From a virus, in IMG/VR virus record IMGVR_UViG_3300007539_000009, positions 119,185-183,184 of that record: a stretch of 64,000 nucleotides of DNA. One strand, written 5' to 3'. Every line of letters starts with the position of its first letter. Position 1 is the stretch's first letter. The notes beneath the pieces are model-generated. The model did no database searches and had not been told where the DNA came from. It saw nothing but the letters and a program-made list of their open reading frames with translations. Positions 52,314 through 60,614 of this stretch are shown here, in pieces. The translations under genes and the position numbers were made by a program.

Positions 52314-54475
52314 CAGTCTCCCCAGGATTTAATGCGGACGAACAGAGGATCACTTTCGGAGCCAGTAGGTGCCGGAGCGTTGCCCAGGTTGAGGGGGGCA
52401 ACCATCTGCATAACCATCGCCCGCTGCAACCGCTCCATCTCTGAGCCTGTGTTAAACCCGGTAAGCATCTTAGTGCTTCCCTGGTTCAACAGAGACCGAA
52501 GCTCGCGAATGCTGTACGACGACCCGCCCATAGCGCTGATGTTAGCTAAATCACGCAGCATTTCATCTGACGGAGCTGAGCCAAACACATCCTGAAGGGT
52601 TTTGGCACTCACTGAGCCTGAGCCTGAGTAAGGACCGTTCAGCAGCAAGTCAGCAATATCACCTGGTGAAGAGTTTTTGCGGTCTAGCGCGTACGTAGCC
52701 CTCGACTCGTTGAATCTCGTGCCGAAGCTGTCAGACTCGTTGAAGATGCCAGAAACTTGCGCAATAGTCAGCAGCTCCGCCATCTCTATGTCCCCGCTCT
52801 TGATGCGAGAAGTAAGTCCGGCTCTGAGCGCTCCGGTTACTTCTTCGTAGGCAGCTCTGAGTTCCAGAGGACTAGCGTTCTCTCCTACCTTCCCAAAGAT
52901 CTGGCGCACCTGGTCCGGATCAGCGTCAAGTCCCAGGGACCGCAAGTACCCCTCAAGCCGGAGCAGGTCTGTGTTGCCACCGTACTGATCTAGACGTGCA
53001 GAAAGCCGATCAAACTCCTCACGCGCAATGACAGAATCAGGCTCGCCTACGGCGTTGCCGAACAATTGGGCCCCTAAGGCGTCCCCGCCGAATCCTAAAG
53101 CGTTTACCGTTTCGCTGGCACGTATAAAGGCATCAGAGAAAGCGGTGGCGGACGACCGGGTAAGTCCGGTACGGCTCTGCGCAGCCTCTAGCCCAGCAAA
53201 CGGATTGCTCAGGTAAGCCGCACCAACGCGGCTACCAAAAGCCACAGGAGACCCTGAGATCGGGGCACCTAATGCGTTGAGCACACCCATCGAGCCTGCC
53301 GTACGACGCGCGTATGCTTGGGATTGGCCGAGCTGGTACTGAGCTACCCGAAGTGCTGCCTCGTCAGGGGTGTCGCCGCCAAAACGGAACAAGGCATCCT
53401 GGCGATACGTGCCTGACCGAACATCCTCCACCAAGCCGGACGCCAGACCGTAAGCCGCGCCTACTGTCCCCTGGAACGTGAACCCTGCGGCGCGGCTTTG
53501 CTGACCTACATTGGCGAAGTATCGAGCTTGGTCGGCGTACGAGATGCCGATGTTGTTGCCGGGGCCCCCGATCATGCTGCCGATGCGCGCCAGATCCCTA
53601 GCGCCTACTCCGCTACGCTGCAGCTCCCCGGTCATCTCTTTGAGCTGATCAGTATTCATCTGCAGATGACGGGCCAATGCTGACATAGCATTGTTGAGCG
53701 TCATATCTTGGCCGGGCATACCTGACAGCTGTGAAATACGCGCCGCGTCTCGAGTCACGATCTGCGCAAGATTGAGCGAGTCTTCTTCGCTGATGCCGTA
53801 TCTGCTGTACTTGTTCAACCTTTCCATGCTGGCGCGCAAACTAGTCTGCTGCTGCCTGATGAAAGCAGAGTCGATACGGACACCCATCAGGTCAGCGCGC
53901 GCACCTCCCGTGGCCAACGCGTCAGCGCCACGCAAGTACTCGAACGACGCCTGTAGCCCACGCTCAGTGTCCCGCATGAACTCGCCGCCAGCAAACGCCA
54001 TCCCGATGCGTCGGCGGATCATGTACGGAACAATCGCCGCACCTATCGACGAGCCGGCATACGAGAATCTACGGCTCAGCTCGCCACGAAGCTCTTGCTC
54101 CATTCGAGCTCGGCCAAATGCCGGACTGTAGTTGATGTCAGGGAACAACGCCCCGCCACTGAGCTGGTTGACCATAGGGCCGATAAACCCTTGAGAAACC
54201 AGCCCGCCAAACGACATGCCTTGCACACCGGCAGCGACAGCCGCAGCAGAACTCCCGTAACCTGGAATACCACCGCCAACAGCCATCTGCGCTTGGCTAC
54301 TAGCAACCTGCGCAGCCAGCTGCTGCTGCATTTGAGTCATGCGAGCCATCGAAGCCTGCATGCGCATCATCTGCTGCTGCTGTAACTGCTGAAGCTGCTG
54401 CTCGCGGATCTGCTGCTGGATCAGGTCCAGCTGACGCCGCTGGTTAGTGGCGTCGTTGTTGAACTCGCTGGCCAT
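52313..54475 (-). CDS. Tape-measure candidate
   Basis: A protein of 720 residues with a Gln-rich N-terminal coiled coil (LQQLQQQQMMRMQASMARMT), a Gly/Ala/Met-rich stretch (AAAVAAGVQGMSFGGLVSQG) and a long helical body. The position after the frameshifting tail assembly chaperone genes is where the tape-measure gene normally lies, but it is short for one and lacks obvious repeats, so another tail-internal protein is possible. Confidence 0.5.
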   Translation of the reverse strand: MASEFNNDATNQRRQLDLIQQQIREQQLQQLQQQQMMRMQASMARMTQMQQQLAAQVASSQAQMAVGGGIPGYGSSAAAVAAGVQGMSFGGLVSQGFIGPMVNQLSGGALFPDINYSPAFGRARMEQELRGELSRRFSYAGSSIGAAIVPYMIRRRIGMAFAGGEFMRDTERGLQASFEYLRGADALATGGARADLMGVRIDSAFIRQQQTSLRASMERLNKYSRYGISEEDSLNLAQIVTRDAARISQLSGMPGQDMTLNNAMSALARHLQMNTDQLKEMTGELQRSGVGARDLARIGSMIGGPGNNIGISYADQARYFANVGQQSRAAGFTFQGTVGAAYGLASGLVEDVRSGTYRQDALFRFGGDTPDEAALRVAQYQLGQSQAYARRTAGSMGVLNALGAPISGSPVAFGSRVGAAYLSNPFAGLEAAQSRTGLTRSSATAFSDAFIRASETVNALGFGGDALGAQLFGNAVGEPDSVIAREEFDRLSARLDQYGGNTDLLRLEGYLRSLGLDADPDQVRQIFGKVGENASPLELRAAYEEVTGALRAGLTSRIKSGDIEMAELLTIAQVSGIFNESDSFGTRFNESRATYALDRKNSSPGDIADLLLNGPYSGSGSVSAKTLQDVFGSAPSDEMLRDLANISAMGGSSYSIRELRSLLNQGSTKMLTGFNTGSEMERLQRAMVMQMVAPLNLGNAPAPTGSESDPLFVRIKSWGD

Positions 54476-55047
54476 TAGCTAGTGCGCAGGTACTGTCGGA
54501 TGTAGCCTTGCATCTGACGTTGAGCCTGCAGAACGCGCGAGTCCTCGTCCGGCACTGCTACCGGAGCGTCCTCAACAACATGCAGCGTGTCCTCTACGGA
54601 AGGAAGTTGCTGCCGTAGTGCTGCAATGTCATTGAGCCTGGCGCGCACCTCGTTGATGGTGACATCCGCACCGGCCGCAACCTTGTCAGCTACGAACTGA
54701 GTGCGGTAACCCAGTCGGGGGATCGGTTCGGTGCCGTCCAAGGTCACCAGGTCCTCTTTGAACTCAACCTCGAGTCCAGCGTTCGTGGCCATCCGCCGGA
54801 ACGTCTGGGCGCTCTTGGGAGTAGCGATCTGAGCCGCAGCCTCCGTGGAGGACAGTTGGTCGATCCCTGTGACGGCCCGGAATGACGTCACCCGAGACGT
54901 TCGCTCTACCAGCTCCTCAGCCGGGATCTGATCAGCAGGGCCATAAAAGCCTGCCAGCGTTGTACCGCGCAGGTCCCTGAGGCCGTTCTGTGCAATGACA
55001 ATCGCGTCCTCGAGGGCCTGCGCTGAGAAGAATTTAGTCGTCGCCAT
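54475..55047 (-). CDS. Tail protein of unknown function
   Basis: A protein of 190 residues beginning MATTKFFSAQALEDAI; the ATG at 55047 slightly overlaps the end of the preceding gene, whereas a longer start at 55092 would extend further into it. Helical and acidic. It lies between the chaperone pair and the tape-measure candidate. No family is recognised. Confidence 0.6.
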   Translation of the reverse strand: MATTKFFSAQALEDAIVIAQNGLRDLRGTTLAGFYGPADQIPAEELVERTSRVTSFRAVTGIDQLSSTEAAAQIATPKSAQTFRRMATNAGLEVEFKEDLVTLDGTEPIPRLGYRTQFVADKVAAGADVTINEVRARLNDIAALRQQLPSVEDTLHVVEDAPVAVPDEDSRVLQAQRQMQGYIRQYLRTS

Positions 55048-55411
55048 CTGGAGTCTCGTCGGGTTTGACGATCTCCAGGCTGGCTCGCCCACCGACCGTC
55101 GTCACATTGTACGACGCCTTGAGTGAGGCCATCAGCTCGGCAGTCATGCGAGCTTCGCGATCCTTGGTATTCCCTTCGTACTCCACGAAGAACTCCTGCT
55201 CGAGCATGTCGAGCATCTTCTTCGCGCGCTCCTGGTTAGTGGCCGTTGCCAGCACAGTTGTCGCCTGCTCAATCAGGCGCAGCCGGTGCTCTCGCTGCTC
55301 AGCTACCAGGAATGCCTGCTGCTCCCACGGGTCGTACTCCTCGAGATCCACCCCTCCCCGGAGCAGCAGGCGCACCCGGTAGAAGGCAAGAGAGGTGCTC
55401 AGAGGTTTTTT
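55034..55411 (-). CDS. Frameshift extension of tail assembly chaperone (T part)
   Basis: This frame is reached by a -1 shift from the chaperone gene 55399-56028 at the slippery site 55405-55411. It reads KKPLSTSLAFYRVRLLLRGG and continues to a stop at 55034, adding about 125 residues. The segment after GTG 55375 (VDLEEYDPWEQQAFLVAEQR) is helical and charged, as in lambda gpT-type extensions. A separate start at GTG 55375 is possible but has no good ribosome site. Confidence 0.75.
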   Translation of the reverse strand, partial: KKPLSTSLAFYRVRLLLRGGVDLEEYDPWEQQAFLVAEQREHRLRLIEQATTVLATATNQERAKKMLDMLEQEFFVEYEGNTKDREARMTAELMASLKASYNVTTVGGRASLEIVKPDETPDGDD

Positions 55412-56028
55412 AGGTCCTCCCGCAGGGCCAGCATCTTGGCCGTCTGCATGTCGAGGTGGACCCCCATCAAGAGCTCAACCAGGGTCTCGTCGGCCTCGTC
55501 CAACCAGTCAATGACCTTCTTGACGTGCGCCGACTTGATCCAGTCGTCGTACCCCCCGATCTGGAGCTTCACTGCCGGGAACTTCTGCCCAGCGATGGAC
55601 TCGATCCCTGCTGCCAGTACCGCCCGGGTGTACTCCGGGTTGACGATGTTGGCATCGGTCTGGAGAGCCGCCAGTTCGTTGCGCTCCCGGCTTTTCAGCG
55701 AACGGAGCACGTACTCAAAGGATCCGAGCTGCAGGCGGTAAGTGACTCGACCTGACAGCAGGTACTCCTTGCTGGAGACCTGCTCGTAGACAGAAGCGTA
55801 GCGCTTCTTGAATGCGTCGTAGCTGACAGTGCCAACCACGCAGACCACCTGTTTGGGCAGCATGGCCTGGACCTTCTCTTTCAGGTCTTGCTCAGCCTCC
55901 GCCTGGGCAGCGTCTTTGGCTTCCTCGGCCAGCCCCTCGAGTTGTGTCTGGGCAGCTTGCTGCTGCCGTGCTTCCGAAGCGGCCTGCTGTACAGCCTCCG
56001 CCGGAACCATTGATCGTCGTGTAGTCAT
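55399..56028 (-). CDS. Tail assembly chaperone (G-like)
   Basis: A protein of 209 residues beginning MTTRRSMVPAEAVQQ. The N-terminus is Gln/Ala/Glu-rich and coiled. The core (RLQLGSFEYVLRSLKSRERN; VIDWLDEADETLVELLMGVH) resembles tail assembly chaperones of myoviruses and siphoviruses, which bind the tape measure during tail assembly. It ends just after a perfect A-AAA-AAC slippery heptamer, the classical site for making the longer chaperone by -1 frameshift. ATG 56028 is preferred; 56049 is an alternative. Confidence 0.72.
   Translation of the reverse strand: MTTRRSMVPAEAVQQAASEARQQQAAQTQLEGLAEEAKDAAQAEAEQDLKEKVQAMLPKQVVCVVGTVSYDAFKKRYASVYEQVSSKEYLLSGRVTYRLQLGSFEYVLRSLKSRERNELAALQTDANIVNPEYTRAVLAAGIESIAGQKFPAVKLQIGGYDDWIKSAHVKKVIDWLDEADETLVELLMGVHLDMQTAKMLALREDLKNL
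55405..55411 (-). promoter_or_regulatory. -1 ribosomal frameshift site A-AAA-AAC
   Basis: Minus-strand codons CTA AAA AAC CTC TGA place the heptamer A-AAA-AAC two codons before the stop. Slipping back one base gives CTA AAA AAA CCT CTG and enters the long downstream frame. Phase was checked: the upstream frame starts codons at positions divisible by three, the downstream frame at one more. Confidence 0.85.
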
Positions 56029-56064
56029 CGTGTGTACCGACCGCCACAAATAGGTGGCAGTTGT

Positions 56065-56096
56065 GTCATAAGTCTAATGTCGCGGTGCTCTTACCT
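56065..56096 (+). promoter_or_regulatory. Candidate phage promoter, copy B (RT operon)
   Basis: GTCATAAGT (56065-56073), 16 bases, then CTTACCT (56090-56096), 14 bases before the ATG at 56111. It matches copy A at 41923-41953 and lies in the divergent gap between the tail genes and the RT operon. Confidence 0.5.
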
Positions 56097-56110
56097 CACA
56101 CCGTGACCCC

Positions 56111-56479
56111 ATGCCTATGAGCAAAGCGACTGCATTGCTGAACCAGTATCCGTGGATCCCAGCCGTAGGGCTGGCTGTTGCCTTCCTGGTAAAGGAGTTT
56201 CTGAAAACCGAGGACCTCAGTGAAAGCATCTCACGCACCGGGCTGAAAGTCCAGTGGTGTGATTGCTTGATGCAAGTACAGGACGCAACCGAGAGCCAGC
56301 TAGACGCTGTGCTCGGGATCATCGACCGGAGTGGCCGGGCTCTTCCTGAGGGGAGCCTCGAGGCCAAGCGTCGGCGAGCCGAGTCACGTCTGATCGGGCT
56401 ACTCAAGCGACTGTACGAACCCACCCTGGACCGAACGGCCATCAACAACCTGGCCTCCATGCTTCTGAAGTTGCAATGA
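56111..56479 (+). CDS. Small membrane-anchored protein, first gene of the RT operon
   Basis: A protein of 122 residues with one N-terminal membrane-type segment (YPWIPAVGLAVAFLVKEFL, residues about 13-31) and a helical, charged body (ESQLDAVLGIIDRSGRALPE; RRRAESRLIGLLKRLYEPTL). ATG 56117 is an alternative start. It is 39 bases from the reverse transcriptase gene and downstream of the candidate promoter, so it is probably co-transcribed. No family is recognised. Confidence 0.65.
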   Translation: MPMSKATALLNQYPWIPAVGLAVAFLVKEFLKTEDLSESISRTGLKVQWCDCLMQVQDATESQLDAVLGIIDRSGRALPEGSLEAKRRRAESRLIGLLKRLYEPTLDRTAINNLASMLLKLQ

Positions 56480-56518
56480 TCTTTCTCGATTTCTTAGCAA
56501 GCCTGATCAACTGACATC

Positions 56519-57610
56519 ATGACCACCGCACGCACACGGGCGAGTCAGGCGGTGACAGTACCCACGGAGGAAGGGCGAGCCTCCCGGGTACTGGAACTCC
56601 TGAACCAAGGGCAAGCGGACGAGGGCATGTACCGGACGCACACGATCCCCAAGGTCGATAGCGCGGGTCGCGTTGTAGGTAAGCGCAAGCTGATCATACC
56701 TAACGACGACCTGAAAGCTGCGCAGAACGTGATCCTCGATGAGCTCTATGGCTCGTCGATCGGCGCCAGTCCGTACTCCCACGCGTTCCACCGAAACCGG
56801 TCAATCATGACGATGGCCAAACCACACGTAGGCAACAACTACGCGCTGACCATCGACATCAAAGACTACTTCCCTTCTGTGACACCAGAAACGGTGATCG
56901 CTGAGCTGGAGGAGGCGGAGGTGAATGCGGCACTAATCAGCCGTGTTCGCAGACTCTGCTTTTACCGAGGCGGTCTACCGCAAGGCGCCCCTACATCTCC
57001 ATTCCTGTCAAATGTTGCCGGCAACAAGATCGACTACGCGGTCGCATCGTTTGTGCAGAAGTGGCGCGTGGGTCTAATCCGGGAAGACCACAGAGGCAAC
57101 AGGACCTCTCAGGTACAGCAGCGACCTTACGGTCTCATCTACACCCGGTACGCCGACGATCTTGCGTTCTCTGCGCCGTACAAAAAGGTGTGGCAACTTA
57201 AGTTCGCAATCACTCGCATCCTCGAAGGACTGGGATACAAGGTGAATCCTCGCAAGATCACCGAGCACAAGAAGGGATCTCAGATCAAAGTCTGCGGGCT
57301 CGTTGTAAATGAGGTACTCAACGCGCCACGTAAACGCCGACGAGGACTGCGCGGTCTGATGCACCGTGCTATCTGCGATCGAGCCAAAGGACGCACGGAG
57401 CCTGGGTTCGTCACTACTCGGGACGGACACATTAGGGCTATCGACTTCATGCAGTTACGAGGCGAGATCTCGTTCTGCCTAAGCGCTAACGACCGGCACC
57501 GGGACGAACTCCTGGGCCTTTTTCATGTCATGCATGACGTTCACACTCTTCCGCAAGAGCTGTGGTCACCTGCAACAAATCAATACGTGAGTCAACATGC
57601 CCAACACTGA
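56519..57610 (+). CDS. Retron-like reverse transcriptase
   Basis: A protein of 363 residues. The RT motifs are in order: RKLIIPNDDLKAAQ (57-69), motif A LTIDIKDYFPS with Asp113, motif B GGLPQGAPTSP (151-161), the catalytic YADD at 211-214, and a thumb-side motif KVCGLVVNE (257-265). Two retron hallmarks are present in altered form: the NAxxH motif appears as MAKPH (99-103), and the VTG motif appears as VCG (258-260). No maturase, endonuclease or DGR-type motif is seen. The 3' end overlaps the E2-like gene by 14 bases. No structured RNA fits into the 39 bases upstream; four hairpin units lie 4 kb downstream. Confidence 0.88.
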   Translation: MTTARTRASQAVTVPTEEGRASRVLELLNQGQADEGMYRTHTIPKVDSAGRVVGKRKLIIPNDDLKAAQNVILDELYGSSIGASPYSHAFHRNRSIMTMAKPHVGNNYALTIDIKDYFPSVTPETVIAELEEAEVNAALISRVRRLCFYRGGLPQGAPTSPFLSNVAGNKIDYAVASFVQKWRVGLIREDHRGNRTSQVQQRPYGLIYTRYADDLAFSAPYKKVWQLKFAITRILEGLGYKVNPRKITEHKKGSQIKVCGLVVNEVLNAPRKRRRGLRGLMHRAICDRAKGRTEPGFVTTRDGHIRAIDFMQLRGEISFCLSANDRHRDELLGLFHVMHDVHTLPQELWSPATNQYVSQHAQH

Positions 57611-58481
57611 CCTGATTACTGGACTCTCTGAAGGCGAGCAGATCGTCATCAACACAGACGGCACTGCTTCGCTCATCAAAGTGTCCGTCGTCAAGACAAG
57701 CGACCTGGGCGCTGTTACCGGTGCGCTGCATACCGGTGATGTCGCTACTGGGGTGCTGCCTTACGGTTGCATCTACCGCACATCCTACCAGGGATCAACT
57801 GTGTACTTCATGGCGATCCCTCCGACAATCGACCACGTCACACACGAGAAGGCTACATACACCACTGAGCGGGGGGACCCGTTCCACCGCATTCAGTTCC
57901 GCATCGCAATGCCGTGGCGCGTAATGGCTATCGGCGTCAACGCTCGCGGCAACATAGTGGACGCGCATACGTGGATCACGAAGGAGAAACCGCAACCGTC
58001 GTCAACGCTGTACCACCCGACCGTGCCTAACCGGTACAACAACGGCAACGGCTGCCTGGGTAGCCAACTGCTGTCACTGATCAATCAAGATGCCAGTCTC
58101 GATCAGCTGGCTCGTGTGGAACGAGTGGTCGACGACATGCAGCGTGTCGATTACACCGACCACATGGATTACTGGCGCAATCACTTCCCGCAGGAACTTC
58201 AGGATGTGGAGGTGCCGACAGAAGCAGCGCTGCTCCCTGACGGTCTGCCACGTCTGAGGAGCCGCAACGTTCAGCCGCCGATCCCTGAACAAGAGTATGA
58301 CGAGATGAACCGCGACGTTCGGCGGCTGGTGAAGTGGCACCTGTGGACGCACGCGCGACCGACCAGCTGGATGAGCGAGATTCAGCAACTGTCGTGGCAG
58401 CAAATGACACCGCAAACAACGAAACCTCTGCGAACTCTACAGGACGCACTTAACGGGAACCGAGATGGTCGAGGCTGGTAA
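57597..58481 (+). CDS. E2-like conjugating enzyme (PRTRC protein B-like)
   Basis: A protein of 294 residues. The segment FRIAMPWRVMAIGVNARGNI followed by STLYHPTVPNRYNNGNGCLG fits the prokaryotic E2 family found in PRTRC and Bil-type cassettes: a proline-rich flap, then T-x-LY-x-x-P-N-x-x-x-x-G-x-x-C-L-G. Cys153 is the predicted thioester cysteine and His140 lies before it. The C-terminal 140 residues are helical and unassigned. Its start overlaps the RT stop by 14 bases and its stop shares a base with the next ATG (TAATG), so the genes are translationally coupled. Confidence 0.75.
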   Translation: MPNTDLITGLSEGEQIVINTDGTASLIKVSVVKTSDLGAVTGALHTGDVATGVLPYGCIYRTSYQGSTVYFMAIPPTIDHVTHEKATYTTERGDPFHRIQFRIAMPWRVMAIGVNARGNIVDAHTWITKEKPQPSSTLYHPTVPNRYNNGNGCLGSQLLSLINQDASLDQLARVERVVDDMQRVDYTDHMDYWRNHFPQELQDVEVPTEAALLPDGLPRLRSRNVQPPIPEQEYDEMNRDVRRLVKWHLWTHARPTSWMSEIQQLSWQQMTPQTTKPLRTLQDALNGNRDGRGW

Positions 58482-58972
58482 TGACAGATCCTAGCTTCTC
58501 TGTGTGGCAAACCGCACTGAACGCAGCGCCGGCGGTCCGCAGCCGCTCAGCCTTGGAAAGGCATCAATCGCACGTATTCGACACGATCTTGGATAACTCT
58601 GTTACTCCGGATCAAATCGACGCAGCAGCAGTGCGCGGCATCAGGAGCGAGGTCCTCCACTACGGACTGGCGAACCGCATGGTCGAGCGCCGAAACTCGT
58701 ACGCCAGAACGCTACAAGCAGTGCAGTCGGCTCCTGATGCTGACCACGAGAAACGAACTCTTCTACAACAACTGATCGAACTGACCCCTGATACCAATGA
58801 CATCGAACAACGAGCAACAGCCCTCCGAGATGAACTTGCGGCTCGACTCGCAAGGCAAGCTACTGAAGAAGGTGGAGCTGGGGACGATGGCGAAGGCGTG
58901 GATGCCGGTGATCGACCGGAAGTCGGTGCCGGAGCTGGAGCTGACGGAGCCGCAGTTCCAACTGACGGATGA
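58481..58972 (+). CDS. Unknown protein between E2-like and JAB-like genes
   Basis: A protein of 163 residues. The first 130 are helical and charged (ALERHQSHVFDTILDNSVTP; RNSYARTLQAVQSAPDADHE), and the last 35 are Gly/Asp/Ala-rich low complexity. Its last 176 bases overlap the start of the JAB-like gene, an unusually long overlap, and in that stretch the JAB frame shows the stronger G/C third-position signal. It could be a partner of the E2-like protein; no family is recognised. Confidence 0.55.
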   Translation: MTDPSFSVWQTALNAAPAVRSRSALERHQSHVFDTILDNSVTPDQIDAAAVRGIRSEVLHYGLANRMVERRNSYARTLQAVQSAPDADHEKRTLLQQLIELTPDTNDIEQRATALRDELAARLARQATEEGGAGDDGEGVDAGDRPEVGAGAGADGAAVPTDG

Positions 58973-59986
58973 CTTCCCCCGCCTGAGCAGGTACGACCTC
59001 GACCTCACGATCCAGTACTACGCCCGAGTCTACGACCTGTACAAGACCGAGGCAGCGCTGCTCTACCACTACGAGGACAGCGAAGAGAAGTACTACACAC
59101 TCTCTCCTCCGTGGTACGCAGCCAACGGCGGACATGTCGAGTACGCCGGCATGTTTCACTGCTTCTGCCCCAGCTGCCAGATCCTGCAGACACAGCAAGT
59201 GGATACGTGCCCTGTGTGTGGAGGAACTGACATGCGAAAGTTCCAGTACATGGGGCAGTCGCACTCGCACGGCTCTGGGGGTGCCTTCACATCGGGCGAC
59301 GATGACGCCAACGAGGAAGTGATCAGCGGCTTCAAGTTCACTGTCGGCAAGGTCGACAAGCTGGCCGCCGAGATCTACCCCTCGTTCGTGATCGCAGTCG
59401 ACGGGTTCGTCAACAAGGAGCGCAGAGGTAAGCGCTTCCTGACTCGTCTCGACGAACTGGTGGACATGGGTTTTCCCGAGGGGCTGCAGCTCCAAGTTCG
59501 GCACTGGCTGCTGAACGTTGCAGCCCCGGAGAAGGCACGAGTGATGCGTCACATGACAGTGGTGGATCACCCGACGTTCGGGGGCGGGATGGACGCGATC
59601 CAGTTCATGTCCCCAGAGCCGGAGAAAGCGGCCCGATACTGCGAGCTGACCAAGGTGGATCCGAAGCTGATCATGTCGTCTACCCAGTGGGTAGATGCAC
59701 TTACGAAGCGGAAAGCGGAGGCCGCGAAGCAGTCGAACCACAGGTGGACTTCTGGATCGAACAAGTTGGTCGCCTCGACTTCGGTACCTTCAAAGCCTGG
59801 ACCCAACTCAAAGGCAAGCGTCCCCTCTACCCCGCCAAAGAAGCCGACGACATCAAGCGAGTTCGTCTGGGATCAACCCAACGAAGCATACAACCCGTTC
59901 ACAGGAAAAAGCAACAAGACTGGGGCGCTCAAGCGTTCAAATCAATCCGGGAGGCCATCGATGCCTTCCGACGACGTCAATCGTAA
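58797..59986 (+). CDS. JAB/JAMM isopeptidase-like protein with zinc ribbon (PRTRC protein A-like)
   Basis: The frame from ATG 58797 holds a perfect JAMM signature, H156-x-H158-x7-S166-x2-D169 (SHSHGSGGAFTSGDDD), with TEAALLYHYED upstream as a possible catalytic Glu region. Just before it is a zinc ribbon, Cys124-x2-Cys127 and Cys138-x2-Cys141. Such peptidases remove or mature ubiquitin-like proteins. This frame stays open to 60614, but after about 59735 it becomes Ser/Pro/Thr-rich while the -1 frame (59687-59986) reads like a true protein end (WGAQAFKSIREAIDAFRRRQ, stop 59986). I therefore place the end at 59986, with an inferred frame change; the alternative is one 605-residue fusion. Confidence 0.75.
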
Positions 59987-60614
59987 CAGGATCCTTGTTG
60001 GCGTAATCGAATCGTGGCCTGTCTACGCGGACACGTCACACGGGTTCAACGCTGATACGTCACTGCTGGATCTAGTGCTTCAAGACGACCGCGATACGAA
60101 CTACCACACAGCACAAGAACTGGTAGAAGTACTGCTTAACGTCGCCGCTTTCTGTACGTGGTCCATCGTCGAGATGACTGATGAAGACGGAGACGGCAAC
60201 GACATGGCAGACGCAATGATGGATTGTGACTCGATCATCGATCCTATCGCACAAGCGTATGGCGTGAACACGTACGAGATCGCAGATGGTGTCGAAGAGC
60301 TGGTGTTCGCCACGCTCGACTGCATGGAGGCTGATTACGCTGAAGGTCGGCTTCTGGGTCTGCTAATTCTACTCTCCGAAGCGTTGGCACACCTGTGCGA
60401 GCCGATCGACAACGGAGAAGGGCCCAAGCCTGGGTCTGCGGACTATGCAACTGCTGTAGAAAAAAGCGTCATAAGTAACACGCTGCCTCTGCTTAACACA
60501 CTCGCCAGCAACGTGCTTTTCGATATTGCATACATCGTTGAGCGCATGTACTCAGAAGGGATTCAATGCAGAACTTCGCAATCGTCGGTTGCGGGGGCAC
60601 CGGCTACTACCTGA
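59961..60614 (+). CDS. Acidic helical protein of unknown function
   Basis: A protein of 217 residues beginning MPSDDVNRNRILVGV. A GGGAGG ribosome site stands just before the ATG at 59961, which supports a separate gene rather than the tail of the JAB frame with which it is in phase. The protein is acidic and helical (TAQELVEVLLNVAAFCTWSI; GVEELVFATLDCMEADYAEG). The last 49 bases overlap the E1-like gene. No family is recognised; PRTRC cassettes contain extra unknown proteins in similar positions. Confidence 0.6.
   Translation: MPSDDVNRNRILVGVIESWPVYADTSHGFNADTSLLDLVLQDDRDTNYHTAQELVEVLLNVAAFCTWSIVEMTDEDGDGNDMADAMMDCDSIIDPIAQAYGVNTYEIADGVEELVFATLDCMEADYAEGRLLGLLILLSEALAHLCEPIDNGEGPKPGSADYATAVEKSVISNTLPLLNTLASNVLFDIAYIVERMYSEGIQCRTSQSSVAGAPATT
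60468..60495 (+). promoter_or_regulatory. Candidate phage promoter, copy C (inside gene, before E1)
   Basis: GTCATAAGT (60468-60476), 15 bases, then CTTAACA. The first nine bases are identical to copies A and B and the second block shares CTTA. It would allow E1 and the ubiquitin-like gene to be transcribed separately. Confidence 0.35.

Noticed and set aside
56480-56518. Retron RNA directly upstream of the RT
   Set aside because: Only 39 bases separate the RT from the gene before it, too short for an msr-msd RNA. The array downstream is the only candidate here.
56519-57610. Diversity-generating retroelement RT
   Set aside because: The motif B region is GLPQGAPTSP rather than the DGR form, and no template/variable repeat pair with adenine changes was noticed in the window.
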